Positions 42,344-50,847 of a stretch of DNA of 64,000 nucleotides are shown one piece after another. The stretch is taken from positions 1 to 64,000 of the forward strand of contig NZ_BOOQ01000037.1 of NCBI RefSeq assembly GCF_016863315.1. The letters run 5' to 3'. The notes under the pieces are model-generated. The model saw only the letters and a list, made by a program, of their open reading frames with translations, had not been told where the DNA came from and ran no database searches. Every line of letters begins with the position of its first letter. Within the stretch, counting starts at the first letter, position 1. Position numbers and translations under genes: made by a program. This stretch comes from Planotetraspora silvatica (GTDB lineage Bacteria; Actinomycetota; Actinomycetes; Streptosporangiales; Streptosporangiaceae).

Positions 42344-43888
42344 ATGGCACCACCCGCCCCCCTGCGCGCCGATGACCCCCGGCGCCTCGGCGTTTATCGT
42401 CTGGCCGGGCGGGTCGGCCAGGGGGGACAGGGAGTGGTGTTCCTCGGCACCGCCCCCGGCGGCGCCCAGGTCGCGGTGAAGCGCATGCACCTGGAGTTGG
42501 ACGGCGAGAAGGCCAGAAAACGGTTCATCGCCGAGGTGGAGGCGGTGCGGCGGGTCGCGCCCTTCTGCACGGCGCAGGTGCTCGACGCCGATCTCGACGA
42601 AGAGCGTCCCTACATCGTCAGCGAGTACATCGACGGGCCGTCCCTCCGCGAGGACATCGCGACCTCGGGTCCCCGCTCAGGAGGATCGCTCGATCGGGTC
42701 GCCGTGGGCACGGCCACCGCGCTCGCGGCGATACACGAGGCCGGCGTGGTCCACCGGGACTTCAAACCGGGCAACGTCCTGCTCGGCCCCGACGGGCCGC
42801 GCGTGATCGACTTCGGCATCTCCCGGTTCCTGGACAAGACGGAGACCGTGACGCTGACGCCCGTCGGCACGCCTGCGTACATCTCTCCCGAGCAGCTCAG
42901 AGGAGAAAGGGCGAGTCCCGCGGCCGACATGTTCGGCTGGGCGCTCACGGTCGCCTACACCGCGAGCGGGCGCCACGCATACAGCGGTGAATCCTTCGAG
43001 GCGATCCTCGGCCGCATCCTGTTCGGCACCGCCGACCTCGGACCTCTCTCCGGGCGGTTACGCGAGATCGTCGTCGCCTGCCTCGCGGCGGACCCGTCCG
43101 GCCGTCCGACGGCGGACGAGGTGCTGCGTCACCTCATCGGCCGCGGAGAGCTCGCCCTTCGGGACAAGACGCCCGGCGATGTGCTCGAGGCCGGAGCGAT
43201 CCTGGCCGGCAGCACACGACCGAGCGGCGAGCCCTCAGCGGTGGCAGCCGTCTCCCCGGGCGAGTCCTCAGCGGTGGCGGCCGTCTCCCCGGACGCCGTC
43301 ACCGATCCCCTGAACGCGGAGGACGGCGAGGCGGCGGCCCCGTCGGATCCGGAGAGGATCGAGCTCACCCGACCCGCCGTCGTCCCGCGATGGTTCCTGC
43401 GGAGGCCCGCCGTCGTGGCGGGGGTCGGCGTCCTGGTGGCAGGTGTCATCGGGGCGACCCTGTGGTGGGCGGACCACGGCCGGACGAGCCCCACCCCCTC
43501 CACGCCCGCCTCCGTCCCCGCCTACGTGTCCCCCTCCATCACCCCCTCCTCGCCGGGAGCGTTCTCGTACGAGGGCAGGTGGACAGGGAGCGCCGAGTAC
43601 CCCTCGTCCGACCTGGTGTTCTCCGTGGAACTGCTCCTTGCCGAGGACACGGCCAAGGCAGGCTCCATGAGGTGGGGGGCCAACATTCAGTGCTCAGGAC
43701 GGCTGAGCCGGGTGCGCGAGACGGCCACGACCGTGACCATGCGGCTCGGCCGGGTCAGCGGCCCCGCCGGGTGCTATCCGGGCACGGTCGAGCTCTCCCC
43801 GCAGGGCCTCGACAAGATGACCTTCCAGGTCACCCGCACGGGAGAGACGGAGCCCCGGTACTTCGGCATCGTGGTCCTGACGCCGTGA
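42344..43888 (+). CDS. Transmembrane serine/threonine protein kinase
   Basis: The 514-residue kinase has glycine loop GQGGQGVVF (25-33), Lys46, the catalytic loop HRDFKPGN (Asp139, Asn144), the DFG Asp156, and APE replaced by SPE in AYISPEQLRG. After about residue 270 comes an Ala/Ser-rich linker with an internal duplication (PSAVAAVSPG / SSAVAAVSPD), one membrane helix at about 355-377, a Thr/Pro/Ser stalk and a beta-rich extracellular domain with two cysteines. No PASTA repeats are present. It follows the hydroxylase operon by 47 bases but probably has its own promoter. Confidence 0.9.
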   Translation: MAPPAPLRADDPRRLGVYRLAGRVGQGGQGVVFLGTAPGGAQVAVKRMHLELDGEKARKRFIAEVEAVRRVAPFCTAQVLDADLDEERPYIVSEYIDGPSLREDIATSGPRSGGSLDRVAVGTATALAAIHEAGVVHRDFKPGNVLLGPDGPRVIDFGISRFLDKTETVTLTPVGTPAYISPEQLRGERASPAADMFGWALTVAYTASGRHAYSGESFEAILGRILFGTADLGPLSGRLREIVVACLAADPSGRPTADEVLRHLIGRGELALRDKTPGDVLEAGAILAGSTRPSGEPSAVAAVSPGESSAVAAVSPDAVTDPLNAEDGEAAAPSDPERIELTRPAVVPRWFLRRPAVVAGVGVLVAGVIGATLWWADHGRTSPTPSTPASVPAYVSPSITPSSPGAFSYEGRWTGSAEYPSSDLVFSVELLLAEDTAKAGSMRWGANIQCSGRLSRVRETATTVTMRLGRVSGPAGCYPGTVELSPQGLDKMTFQVTRTGETEPRYFGIVVLTP

Positions 43889-43965
43889 CGCCCGGCGGGT
43901 CTGTGTGTTCGTGTCCACTCATCGCACAGGAGGCCGAGGCTCGTGGATGCGGCGGCAATGGGCTT

Positions 43966-44016
43966 CTTTTTCGTTTCTCATGGAATCTCGGACGGCTTCC
44001 GTGAGAAACGAAAAAG
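43966..44016. repeat. Long AT-rich inverted repeat
   Basis: The arms CTTTTTCGTTTCTCA (43966-43980) and TGAGAAACGAAAAAG (44002-44016) pair perfectly. One T-G pair and a GGAA/TTCC pairing extend the stem to 20 bp around an 11-base loop. It lies 77 bases after the kinase stop and 76 before the CGNR gene. It may act as a terminator, but its composition is foreign to the surroundings and there is no terminal T-run. Confidence 0.8.
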
Positions 44017-44091
44017 CCGAGACCGCACGACCGATCGGCTACGGACGCGGAACGGAGGACGGGCCGCCACGGAGCGGGGGATGATCAGGCG

Positions 44092-44436
44092 ATGACGTCA
44101 TGGCATCCGGCTCCCGGCGAGGACGCTTCCGTGGCGCTCGCGCTGATCAACTCCTGGTATTCCACCCCTGGCAGTGGGGCGTCCACCGGTCCCGTGAAGG
44201 TCTGGCATGCCGAGCGGGCAGGCGGTTTCGACGCGGTTCTCGCGCATATCGCCCGCGACGCCGTCGACGTCGTCACCGGACCGCGCGCGCCGACGATCCG
44301 CCGCTGCGAGTCGCCCGGTTGCGTACGGATCTTCCTGCGCCAGCACGCCCGGCGCATCTGGTGCTCCACGACCTGCGGGGACCGGGTGCGCGCCGAGCGG
44401 CACCACCGGCTCCACCAGGCCGGACGAGACGGCTGA
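44092..44436 (+). CDS. Short CGNR zinc-finger protein
   Basis: The 114-residue protein ends in a CGNR-type zinc finger, with Cys72 and Cys77 in CESPGC and Cys91 and Cys95 in WCSTTCGDRVRAERHH, the CGNR box reading CGDR. CGNR proteins are usually near 170-190 residues with a longer N-terminal domain. Here only VALALINSW and AVLAHIARDAVDVVTGP remain of it, suggesting an internal deletion. It is a probable DNA-binding protein, perhaps reduced. Confidence 0.75.
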   Translation: MTSWHPAPGEDASVALALINSWYSTPGSGASTGPVKVWHAERAGGFDAVLAHIARDAVDVVTGPRAPTIRRCESPGCVRIFLRQHARRIWCSTTCGDRVRAERHHRLHQAGRDG

Positions 44437-44686
44437 GTTCGGCCCGCGGATATGCGCGTGGCCTCGACGACCCCGGCCCGGAGGTCGCGTCCTGCCTGGT
44501 CACGTGCTGTCAGGTCGTGTCGCGCGTGCGCGACCACGCCCGCAGTTCACGGACGGCCCTTCAAAAGGGAACGCCAGGTGAGAACTTCGTGAACAAGGTG
44601 GCTTATGTCAGCTACTAGGGCTTCTACGGTTGATCGCGTGACTAGTCTATTTTTGCCCTTTTCAGGTCCTCCGTAAGGGGAGATCA

Positions 44687-45850
44687 GTGCACGTCAGGCG
44701 GGTGAGCGCGGTGATCGCATCGTCGCTCCTCTTCGTGGCCGGATGCTCGAATTCCGGTGTCAATGCGGCGCCCGCTCAGTCGGCGGCCGATCCTCCCATC
44801 CAGCTATCGACCAGTCACTGCGGCGAGGGGTGGGCCCATCCCACCGCCGGCCCGCAGACACTGTCGATCACCAACACCGGCACCACGGCGGCGGACGCCG
44901 ACGTGATCGCCGTGCCCGGCGGCGCTGTCTACGGCGAGCTCGAAGGGCTGGCGCCCGGTGTCACAAGGTCCCTGCCCATCACGCTCGGTCAGGGCACGTA
45001 CGCCATCCGGTGCCAGCCCGAGGACGGCGACCCCATTGTCGGTCCCTCGGTCCACATCGCGGGATCCGCGAAGTCCGGTCCGGCCGCGGTCCCCGTCACC
45101 TACAACGACCTGTACGGCCCGACGCGCGAGTACCAGGACTACGTGGCCGGCGGAGTGAAGACGCTCCTGGCCAAGACGAAGACGCTGGTGGCGGCCGTCG
45201 ATCGCAAGGACCTCAAGGCCGCCAAAAAGGCCTGGCTGCCCGCCCATCTGGCCTACGAGAAGCTGGGCGCGGCCTACGACACCTTCGGCGACTTCGGCGA
45301 CGCGATCGACGGCCTTCCGCAGGGTCTGGCGAAGGGCGTGCACGATCCGGACTTCGCCGGTTTCCACCGCGTGGAGTACGGCCTGTGGCACGGCGAGTCC
45401 GCGGCCTCGCTGCGGTCGCCGGCCGATCGCCTGCTCAAGGACGTCAAGGGCCTGAAGGCCGACCTGCCCAACGAGGACATGGAGCCCGGCGACCTCCCGC
45501 TGCGCGCGCACGAGATCATGGAGAACACCCTCCAGTTCGAGCTCACCGAGAAGGCCGACCAGGGCAGCGGCACCTCGCTGGCCACGGCTTCGGCGAACCT
45601 CGATGGCACACGCCAGGCGGTCGAGGTCCTGCGGCCGCTGCTCAAGTCCCGCTACACCGGGCTGCCGCAGATGGACGCGGATCTGGACCGGGTCCAGAAG
45701 CTGCTCGACGCGCAGAAGCACGGCGACTCGTGGACGCCCGTCGCGGGTCTCGCCACGTCGGACCGCGAGTCCATCGACGGCGCGGTGGGCGAGCTGCTCG
45801 AACGCCTGGCCCCGATCGCCTCCATCTGCTACCCAAGGCGGACCTCATGA
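44687..45850 (+). CDS. efeO: Iron uptake lipoprotein EfeO
   Basis: The 387-residue protein has lipobox LFVAGC (Cys20), an N-terminal cupredoxin-like domain (about 35-125, with Cys45 and Cys109) and a C-terminal M75/imelysin domain with the metal motif HRVE (His227, Glu230). The start is GTG with AAGGGGAG upstream. In E. coli and Bacillus, EfeO hands iron to the EfeU permease. Here efeB follows with an ATGA overlap, but no efeU gene is present on either side. Confidence 0.92.
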   Translation: MHVRRVSAVIASSLLFVAGCSNSGVNAAPAQSAADPPIQLSTSHCGEGWAHPTAGPQTLSITNTGTTAADADVIAVPGGAVYGELEGLAPGVTRSLPITLGQGTYAIRCQPEDGDPIVGPSVHIAGSAKSGPAAVPVTYNDLYGPTREYQDYVAGGVKTLLAKTKTLVAAVDRKDLKAAKKAWLPAHLAYEKLGAAYDTFGDFGDAIDGLPQGLAKGVHDPDFAGFHRVEYGLWHGESAASLRSPADRLLKDVKGLKADLPNEDMEPGDLPLRAHEIMENTLQFELTEKADQGSGTSLATASANLDGTRQAVEVLRPLLKSRYTGLPQMDADLDRVQKLLDAQKHGDSWTPVAGLATSDRESIDGAVGELLERLAPIASICYPRRTS

Positions 45851-47076
45851 GCGGCTACGACCGCAGGATGTTCCTTCGCGGCGCCCTCGCGACCGGGATC
45901 GCCGGCTCCGTGGCCGGAGTGGCCGCGGGGAAGGCCCTCGCGGAGACCTCCACGACTCCCGAGGCCGGTGCGCCGCCGATCCCTCCCTTCCACGGCCCAC
46001 ACCAGGCGGGGATCCTGGCGCCCGCCCGGCGCAGGACGATCGTCGCTGCCTTCGACGTCATGGCGGACGGCCGCGACGAGCTCACGGACCTGTTGCACAC
46101 ACTGACCGATCGGGCGCGCGCCCTCACGTCGGGGGGAACACCTGAGCAGGTCGGTATCACCGCACCGCCGTCCGACTCCGGCATCCTCGGGCCGGACATC
46201 CCGGGTGGCGACCTGATGCTCACGGTGGGCGTCGGCGCCTCCCTGTTCGACGACCGGTACGGCCTGGCCTCGCGCAAGCCGTCCCGGCTGACGCGGATGC
46301 CGACGTTCCCCAACGACGATCTCGACCCCGCGTGGTGTCACGGCGACCTGAGCCTGCAGTTGGAGGCGGACGACGACGACACGCTGCTGCACGCGCTGCG
46401 CGACATCGCCAAGCACACGCGCGGCGGGATGCAGGTCCGCTGGCGCATGAACGGGTTCTCCAACCCGTCCAGACCGACCGGAACTCAGCGGAACCTTCTG
46501 GGCTTCAAGGACGGCATCGCCAACCCGGACGCCACGAAGGCCGCCGAGATGGACCGGCGCGTCTGGGCGAGCGGCAAAGCGCCCGAGCCGGCCTGGACGG
46601 CGGGCGGCAGCTACCTCGTCGTCCGGCTCATCCGGATGCTCGTGGAGTTCTGGGACCGCGTCGGGCTCGACGAGCAGGAGAAGATGTTCGGCCGCGCCAA
46701 GGACACCGGTGCCCCGCTGGACGGCGCTCACGAGCAGGACGCACCCCAGTACCAGAACGACCCCGAGGGCTTGGTCATCCCGCTCGACAGCCACATCCGG
46801 CGGGCGAACCCGCGTACGCCCCAGACGGACGACAGCCGGATCCTGCGGCGGGGCTTCAACTACGACCGGGGCATGGACTCCGTCGGCAACCTCGACGTCG
46901 GCCTGATCTTCACCTGCTATCAGCAGGATCTCCAGCGGCAGTTCGAGGCGACCCAGAAGCGGCTGGCGGACGAGCCGCTCGTCGACTACATCTCGCCGTT
47001 CGGCGGCGGGTATTTCTTCGCACTTCCGGGCGTACAGGATTCATTCAGGTCATTTGCAGGATTTGTGAAGGTTTGA
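45847..47076 (+). CDS. efeB: Deferrochelatase/DyP-type peroxidase EfeB
   Basis: The 409-residue DyP-type heme peroxidase has a Tat signal (YDRRMFLRGALATGIAG), the distal GFKDG motif (219-223, Asp222) and the proximal heme His316 in DSHIRRANPRT. EfeB is exported folded with heme and oxidises Fe(II) or releases iron from heme for EfeO/EfeU. Translation is coupled to efeO. Confidence 0.92.
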   Translation: MSGYDRRMFLRGALATGIAGSVAGVAAGKALAETSTTPEAGAPPIPPFHGPHQAGILAPARRRTIVAAFDVMADGRDELTDLLHTLTDRARALTSGGTPEQVGITAPPSDSGILGPDIPGGDLMLTVGVGASLFDDRYGLASRKPSRLTRMPTFPNDDLDPAWCHGDLSLQLEADDDDTLLHALRDIAKHTRGGMQVRWRMNGFSNPSRPTGTQRNLLGFKDGIANPDATKAAEMDRRVWASGKAPEPAWTAGGSYLVVRLIRMLVEFWDRVGLDEQEKMFGRAKDTGAPLDGAHEQDAPQYQNDPEGLVIPLDSHIRRANPRTPQTDDSRILRRGFNYDRGMDSVGNLDVGLIFTCYQQDLQRQFEATQKRLADEPLVDYISPFGGGYFFALPGVQDSFRSFAGFVKV

Positions 47077-47227
47077 CCATTTTTATCCGCTGTTTAGGTG
47101 GATGTCACCTTTTTGGCTGATACTTGTCGATCGCCTCCGATGGGATTTCGTAGGCACCCTGGGGGCCGCGTGTCTCCGGTGCCATCCGAGCCGAAACCTG
47201 GTTCGGGCATCGTCAGTAGGAGGCATT

Positions 47228-48886
47228 GTGGGCATTCGCCCAGACAAGAAGACGGCACTGCGCTGGTCCGCGGTCGCGACCAGCGTGGTGGCCGCCGGGG
47301 TCCTGGTCGTCACGACCATGTCGCCCGGCTCCGCCGCCACCGGGACGGCGGCTCCCAAGACCAAGGGGACTCCGGTCGCCCTGTACAAGAACGACACGAA
47401 GACCACGACCCCCATCAAGCACGTCGTGGTGCTCTTCGACGAGAACGTGTCGTTCGACCACTACTTCGGCACGTACCCCAGCGCGGCGAACACCGACGGC
47501 ACCACGTTCAAGGCCGCCAAGGGCACTCCGTCCGTCGACGGGCTGACCAACAAGCTGCTCACCAAGAACCCGAACCAGTACAACCCGAAGCGCCTGACGC
47601 ACGAGCAGGCCCTCACCTGCAGCCAGGGCCACGCGTACGGTGCGGAGCAGCTTGCCTACAACGGCGGCAAGATGGACAAGTTCGTCGAGAACACCGAGCA
47701 CAGCACGTGCGGTGGCAACAACATCTTCACCACGCCCGGCATTGTCATGGACTACTACGACGGCAACACCGTCACCGGTATGTGGAACTACGCCCAGTAC
47801 TACGCGCTGAGCGACAACTCCTACAACACCAACTTCGGTCCGTCGACCCCCGGTGCGCTGAACCTCATCTCCGGCAACACGAGCGGCGTCTACCCCGTCG
47901 ACCCGGTGACGCACACGGCGGTCAGCGACCCGAGCGTGGTGTCCTCGCCCAACGGCGTCGGCACCGGCACGGTCATCAACGACCCCGACCCCGCGTTCGA
48001 CGACTGCTCGGACAACAACCACACCTCGAAGAACAACCTCGCGCAGGCCACCGGCCCCAACGTCGGTGACCTGATGAACCGGAACCACGTGACGTGGGGC
48101 TGGTTCCAGGGCGGCTTCAAGCCGACCGACGCGTCGGGCAACTACGTGGTGTGCGGTGCCACGCACCAGAACGTCGGCGGCAACTCGGTCGTGGACTACA
48201 GCCCGCACCACTCGCCGTTCCAGTACTACGCGTCGACGGCGAACCCGAAGCACCTGCCGCCGTCCTCGGTCGCGGCGATCGGGCACACCGACCAGGCGAA
48301 CCACAACTACGACCTGACGGACTTCGATGCCGCCCTCGGCGCGGGCAACCTGCCGGCGGTCAGCTTCCTCAAGGCCAGTGCCTACCAGGACGGTCACCCG
48401 GGCAACTCCGACCCTCTGGACGAGCAGAACTTCGTGGTCAACACGATCAACAAGATCCAGAAGTCGAAGGACTGGGCGTCGACCGCGATCATCATCGCCT
48501 ACGACGACTCGGACGGCTGGTACGACCACAAGGCCGCTCCGATCGTCAACGGCTCCGCCGACCCGGCGCAGGACAGCGCCGCGCTCTGCGGCAAGGCCAA
48601 GGTGGCCGGTGGCTACGACGACCGTTGTGGCTACGGCCCCCGGACGCCGCTGCTCGTGATCTCGCCTTACAGCAAGGTGAACCACGTCGACCACACCCTC
48701 ACCGACCAGACCTCGGTCCTGAAGTTCATCGAGGACAACTGGAACCTCGGCCGGATCGGCGACTCCTCCTACGACTCGCGCGCGGGCTCGCTGAAGGGCA
48801 TGTTCGACTTCGGCAAGCCGAAGGCGGACACCGTCATCCTCAACCCGACCACGGGCGCGGTGGCCTCGCTCACCCACCACAAGTGA
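47228..48886 (+). CDS. Secreted phosphoesterase (phospholipase C / acid phosphatase AcpA family)
   Basis: The 552-residue protein has an N-terminal signal (about 12-37, ALRWSAVATSVVAAGVLVV) and the phosphoesterase motif VVVLFDENVSFDHYFGTYP, with late metal-site motifs IAYDDSDGWYDHK and RTPLLVISPYSK. This is the PF04185 fold of non-hemolytic phospholipases C and acid phosphatases. A GTG at 47228 with AGGAGG is the start. Likely role: phosphate scavenging or phospholipid hydrolysis outside the cell. Unlike many homologues, it lacks an obvious twin-arginine pair. Confidence 0.88.
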   Translation: MGIRPDKKTALRWSAVATSVVAAGVLVVTTMSPGSAATGTAAPKTKGTPVALYKNDTKTTTPIKHVVVLFDENVSFDHYFGTYPSAANTDGTTFKAAKGTPSVDGLTNKLLTKNPNQYNPKRLTHEQALTCSQGHAYGAEQLAYNGGKMDKFVENTEHSTCGGNNIFTTPGIVMDYYDGNTVTGMWNYAQYYALSDNSYNTNFGPSTPGALNLISGNTSGVYPVDPVTHTAVSDPSVVSSPNGVGTGTVINDPDPAFDDCSDNNHTSKNNLAQATGPNVGDLMNRNHVTWGWFQGGFKPTDASGNYVVCGATHQNVGGNSVVDYSPHHSPFQYYASTANPKHLPPSSVAAIGHTDQANHNYDLTDFDAALGAGNLPAVSFLKASAYQDGHPGNSDPLDEQNFVVNTINKIQKSKDWASTAIIIAYDDSDGWYDHKAAPIVNGSADPAQDSAALCGKAKVAGGYDDRCGYGPRTPLLVISPYSKVNHVDHTLTDQTSVLKFIEDNWNLGRIGDSSYDSRAGSLKGMFDFGKPKADTVILNPTTGAVASLTHHK

Positions 48887-48913
48887 TCTCTTCCTGAAGA
48901 AGGTCACCTGAAG

Positions 48914-48947
48914 GAAGGGCCCGCACCTGTGCCGGTGCGGGCCCTTC
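48914..48947 (+). terminator. Strong hairpin terminator
   Basis: GAAGGGCCCGCACC and GGTGCGGGCCCTTC form a perfect 14-bp stem with a six-base loop, followed by TGT, 27 bases after the phosphoesterase stop. Confidence 0.9.
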
Positions 48948-49009
48948 TGTCGTGTCCGTCGTGTCTGTCTCGCCCGTACTGGGCGAGTGTCATCGGCCGA
49001 CGGCGAGCC

Positions 49010-50242
49010 TCATCCGTCCACGGCGAGCAGGTTGAGCACGTCGAGCTTGCCGCGCCCGGCCTCCCAGGAGAGCAGCGGGGACGACGAGGTGGCTCTCCAT
49101 GAGTACCCGACGGGACGCACTCCGACGATGGCCTTCTTCCCGGTGTTCAGGTCGTACACGACCGCTCCCGACATCTGGGCGAAGTGCGAACCGAGAGGCG
49201 GCAGCAAGTACGACGACGGCACCGGAATCCGGCTGAGCCCCGAGCCGTCGGGCCGCATGACGATGACCGCGTTACCCATCCGGCCGAGGCACCATTCGAT
49301 CGAGCAGCCCAACCCCTTCACGCCGGCAGGGGGAATGATGGTCCTCGTCTCACCCGTCTCCAGGTTGACGAGCTTGCTCTGGTTGCGGTCCTGCACCTGG
49401 CCGATCCGGATGGGGGGCACGTCCACGGCCCACGGCCAGGACTGCAACCACAGGCCGTCGGTGCCCGCCAGCTTCTCCGGGGAGCCCCCGGTGATCGGCA
49501 TGCGGTAGACCCCGCCGGGCCGGATCGACCAGACGAAGGAGTCCGACGACACCCCGATCGCGCTGACACCGGACAGGTCGCCGGTCACCTCGCCGACCTT
49601 GATCGCCGCACCGCCCGCGCGCGGTGCGACCCAGAAGTCCGCCCACCCGCCCTTCCTGCCGTTGAGCATCGTGCCGTACCAGCCGATGTAGTCCGCACCC
49701 ACCTCGAAGCGCCACTGGTGGTAATCCTTCTTGGAGGCGGGCATCCGCGTGATGACGCGGCTCTCGCCCGTCCCCGTGTCGTAGACGTCGAGCCGGTCGA
49801 TCTTCGAGAACTTCGTTCTGGCGATCATGAGCAACTCCGTCGGGCTGAGAGCCGTGAGAGGGGAGTAGCCGGAACCGTCCGGCGCCTCCGCCGGAATCGT
49901 GAACACGGCATCCGGCCACACCGTGCGCGCCGGCAGGAACTTTCTGAGGTCCGGCCCTGCGGGCCCTGCGGAGGGCGGTGCGGAAGCGGGCGAGGCGGTC
50001 GTGGCGTGCGTGGTCGGGGCGGCCGTGGTTCCGGCGTCCGTCGAACCGCCCCCGCCCCCGCGGAGGACGGCCGATCCCCCGGCCACGACGATGACCACCA
50101 CTGCGGAGGCCAGTGCGGCCTGGTGGCGACGGTGTGTCCGCCTTCTGCGCCGGACGCGCACGGCGTCGGCGATGTCGGCAGGATCCACAGCCCGCGCGGC
50201 GGCCTCCTGGAGGGCCGCTCTCAAGTCCTGTTCGGTTCTCAC
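49010..50242 (-). CDS. Membrane-anchored beta-propeller-like protein partnered with a SigE-family sigma factor
   Basis: The 410-residue protein has a cytoplasmic N-terminus (TEQDLRAALQEAAARAV), one membrane helix at about 42-60 (LASAVVVIVVAGGSAVL), a Gly/Thr/Ser linker and an extracytoplasmic domain with repeated blades (KLVNLETGETRTI, VVYDLNTGKKAIVG) like TolB/WD-type propellers. Its GTG overlaps the sigma stop codon and follows GGAGGAA. The arrangement suggests an anti-sigma or sensor role for the upstream sigma factor (inference). Confidence 0.8.
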   Translation of the reverse strand: MRTEQDLRAALQEAAARAVDPADIADAVRVRRRRRTHRRHQAALASAVVVIVVAGGSAVLRGGGGGSTDAGTTAAPTTHATTASPASAPPSAGPAGPDLRKFLPARTVWPDAVFTIPAEAPDGSGYSPLTALSPTELLMIARTKFSKIDRLDVYDTGTGESRVITRMPASKKDYHQWRFEVGADYIGWYGTMLNGRKGGWADFWVAPRAGGAAIKVGEVTGDLSGVSAIGVSSDSFVWSIRPGGVYRMPITGGSPEKLAGTDGLWLQSWPWAVDVPPIRIGQVQDRNQSKLVNLETGETRTIIPPAGVKGLGCSIEWCLGRMGNAVIVMRPDGSGLSRIPVPSSYLLPPLGSHFAQMSGAVVYDLNTGKKAIVGVRPVGYSWRATSSSPLLSWEAGRGKLDVLNLLAVDG

Positions 50243-50721
50243 ACTTCCTCCATCAGTGCCGCACGCCTGCCGACGCGCAGCTTGTCGAGGGCCCGCGAGG
50301 CCTGGCTCCGCACGGTTCCGGTCGAGACGCCGAGGATCGCGGCGATCTCCGCGTCCGGCAGGTCCTCGTAGTAGCGCAGGACCAGCACGGCCCGCTGCCG
50401 GGGCGGGAGGGTTGCGAGCTCGGCCCACAACGCGTCGTCCCCGTCGAGCCGCACGTCGGTGTAGCCGCGATCCGGTGCGTCCGCCATCAGACGCTCACGC
50501 CGACGGCGGCGCCACCAGCTGATGTGCTGCCGGGCCATGATCGTCCGGACGTAGCCTTCCGGGTCGTCCTTGCGGATCACCCGGTGCCAGGAGTCGCCCA
50601 GGCGAAGCAGCGCCTCCTGTACGAGGTCCGCCGCGTCGTCCACGTCGCCCGTCAGGACGAATCCGTATCGGAACAACGCATTGCCGCGTCCCCGGACGAA
50701 GTCGTCGAAGGTGTCGTCCAT
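50239..50721 (-). CDS. SigE-family ECF sigma factor
   Basis: The 160-residue protein is typical of the actinobacterial SigE family (TIGR02983-like): FDDFVRGRGNALFRYGFVLTGD, DAADLVQEALLRL, the basic WWRRRRRE, and region 4 LPPRQRAVLVLRYYEDLPDAEIAAILGVSTGTVRSQASRALDKL. It is cotranscribed with the membrane partner downstream and divergent from a two-component system. Confidence 0.92.
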   Translation of the reverse strand: MDDTFDDFVRGRGNALFRYGFVLTGDVDDAADLVQEALLRLGDSWHRVIRKDDPEGYVRTIMARQHISWWRRRRRERLMADAPDRGYTDVRLDGDDALWAELATLPPRQRAVLVLRYYEDLPDAEIAAILGVSTGTVRSQASRALDKLRVGRRAALMEEV

Positions 50722-50847
50722 GACATCAGAGACGTCTCATCACCGGAGAACGTTGCACGCGGTCGCCGAATGGTGGGGTTTACCCCACCATGGATTCGGA
50801 TGGTCGGCCCATGTCGCCGGGCGGACGCGATCTCTACCGTTGTCATC

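Noticed and set aside
47213-48907. Minus-strand 564-residue ORF
   Set aside because: It is an exact shadow of the phosphoesterase gene, Val/Arg-rich and low in complexity.
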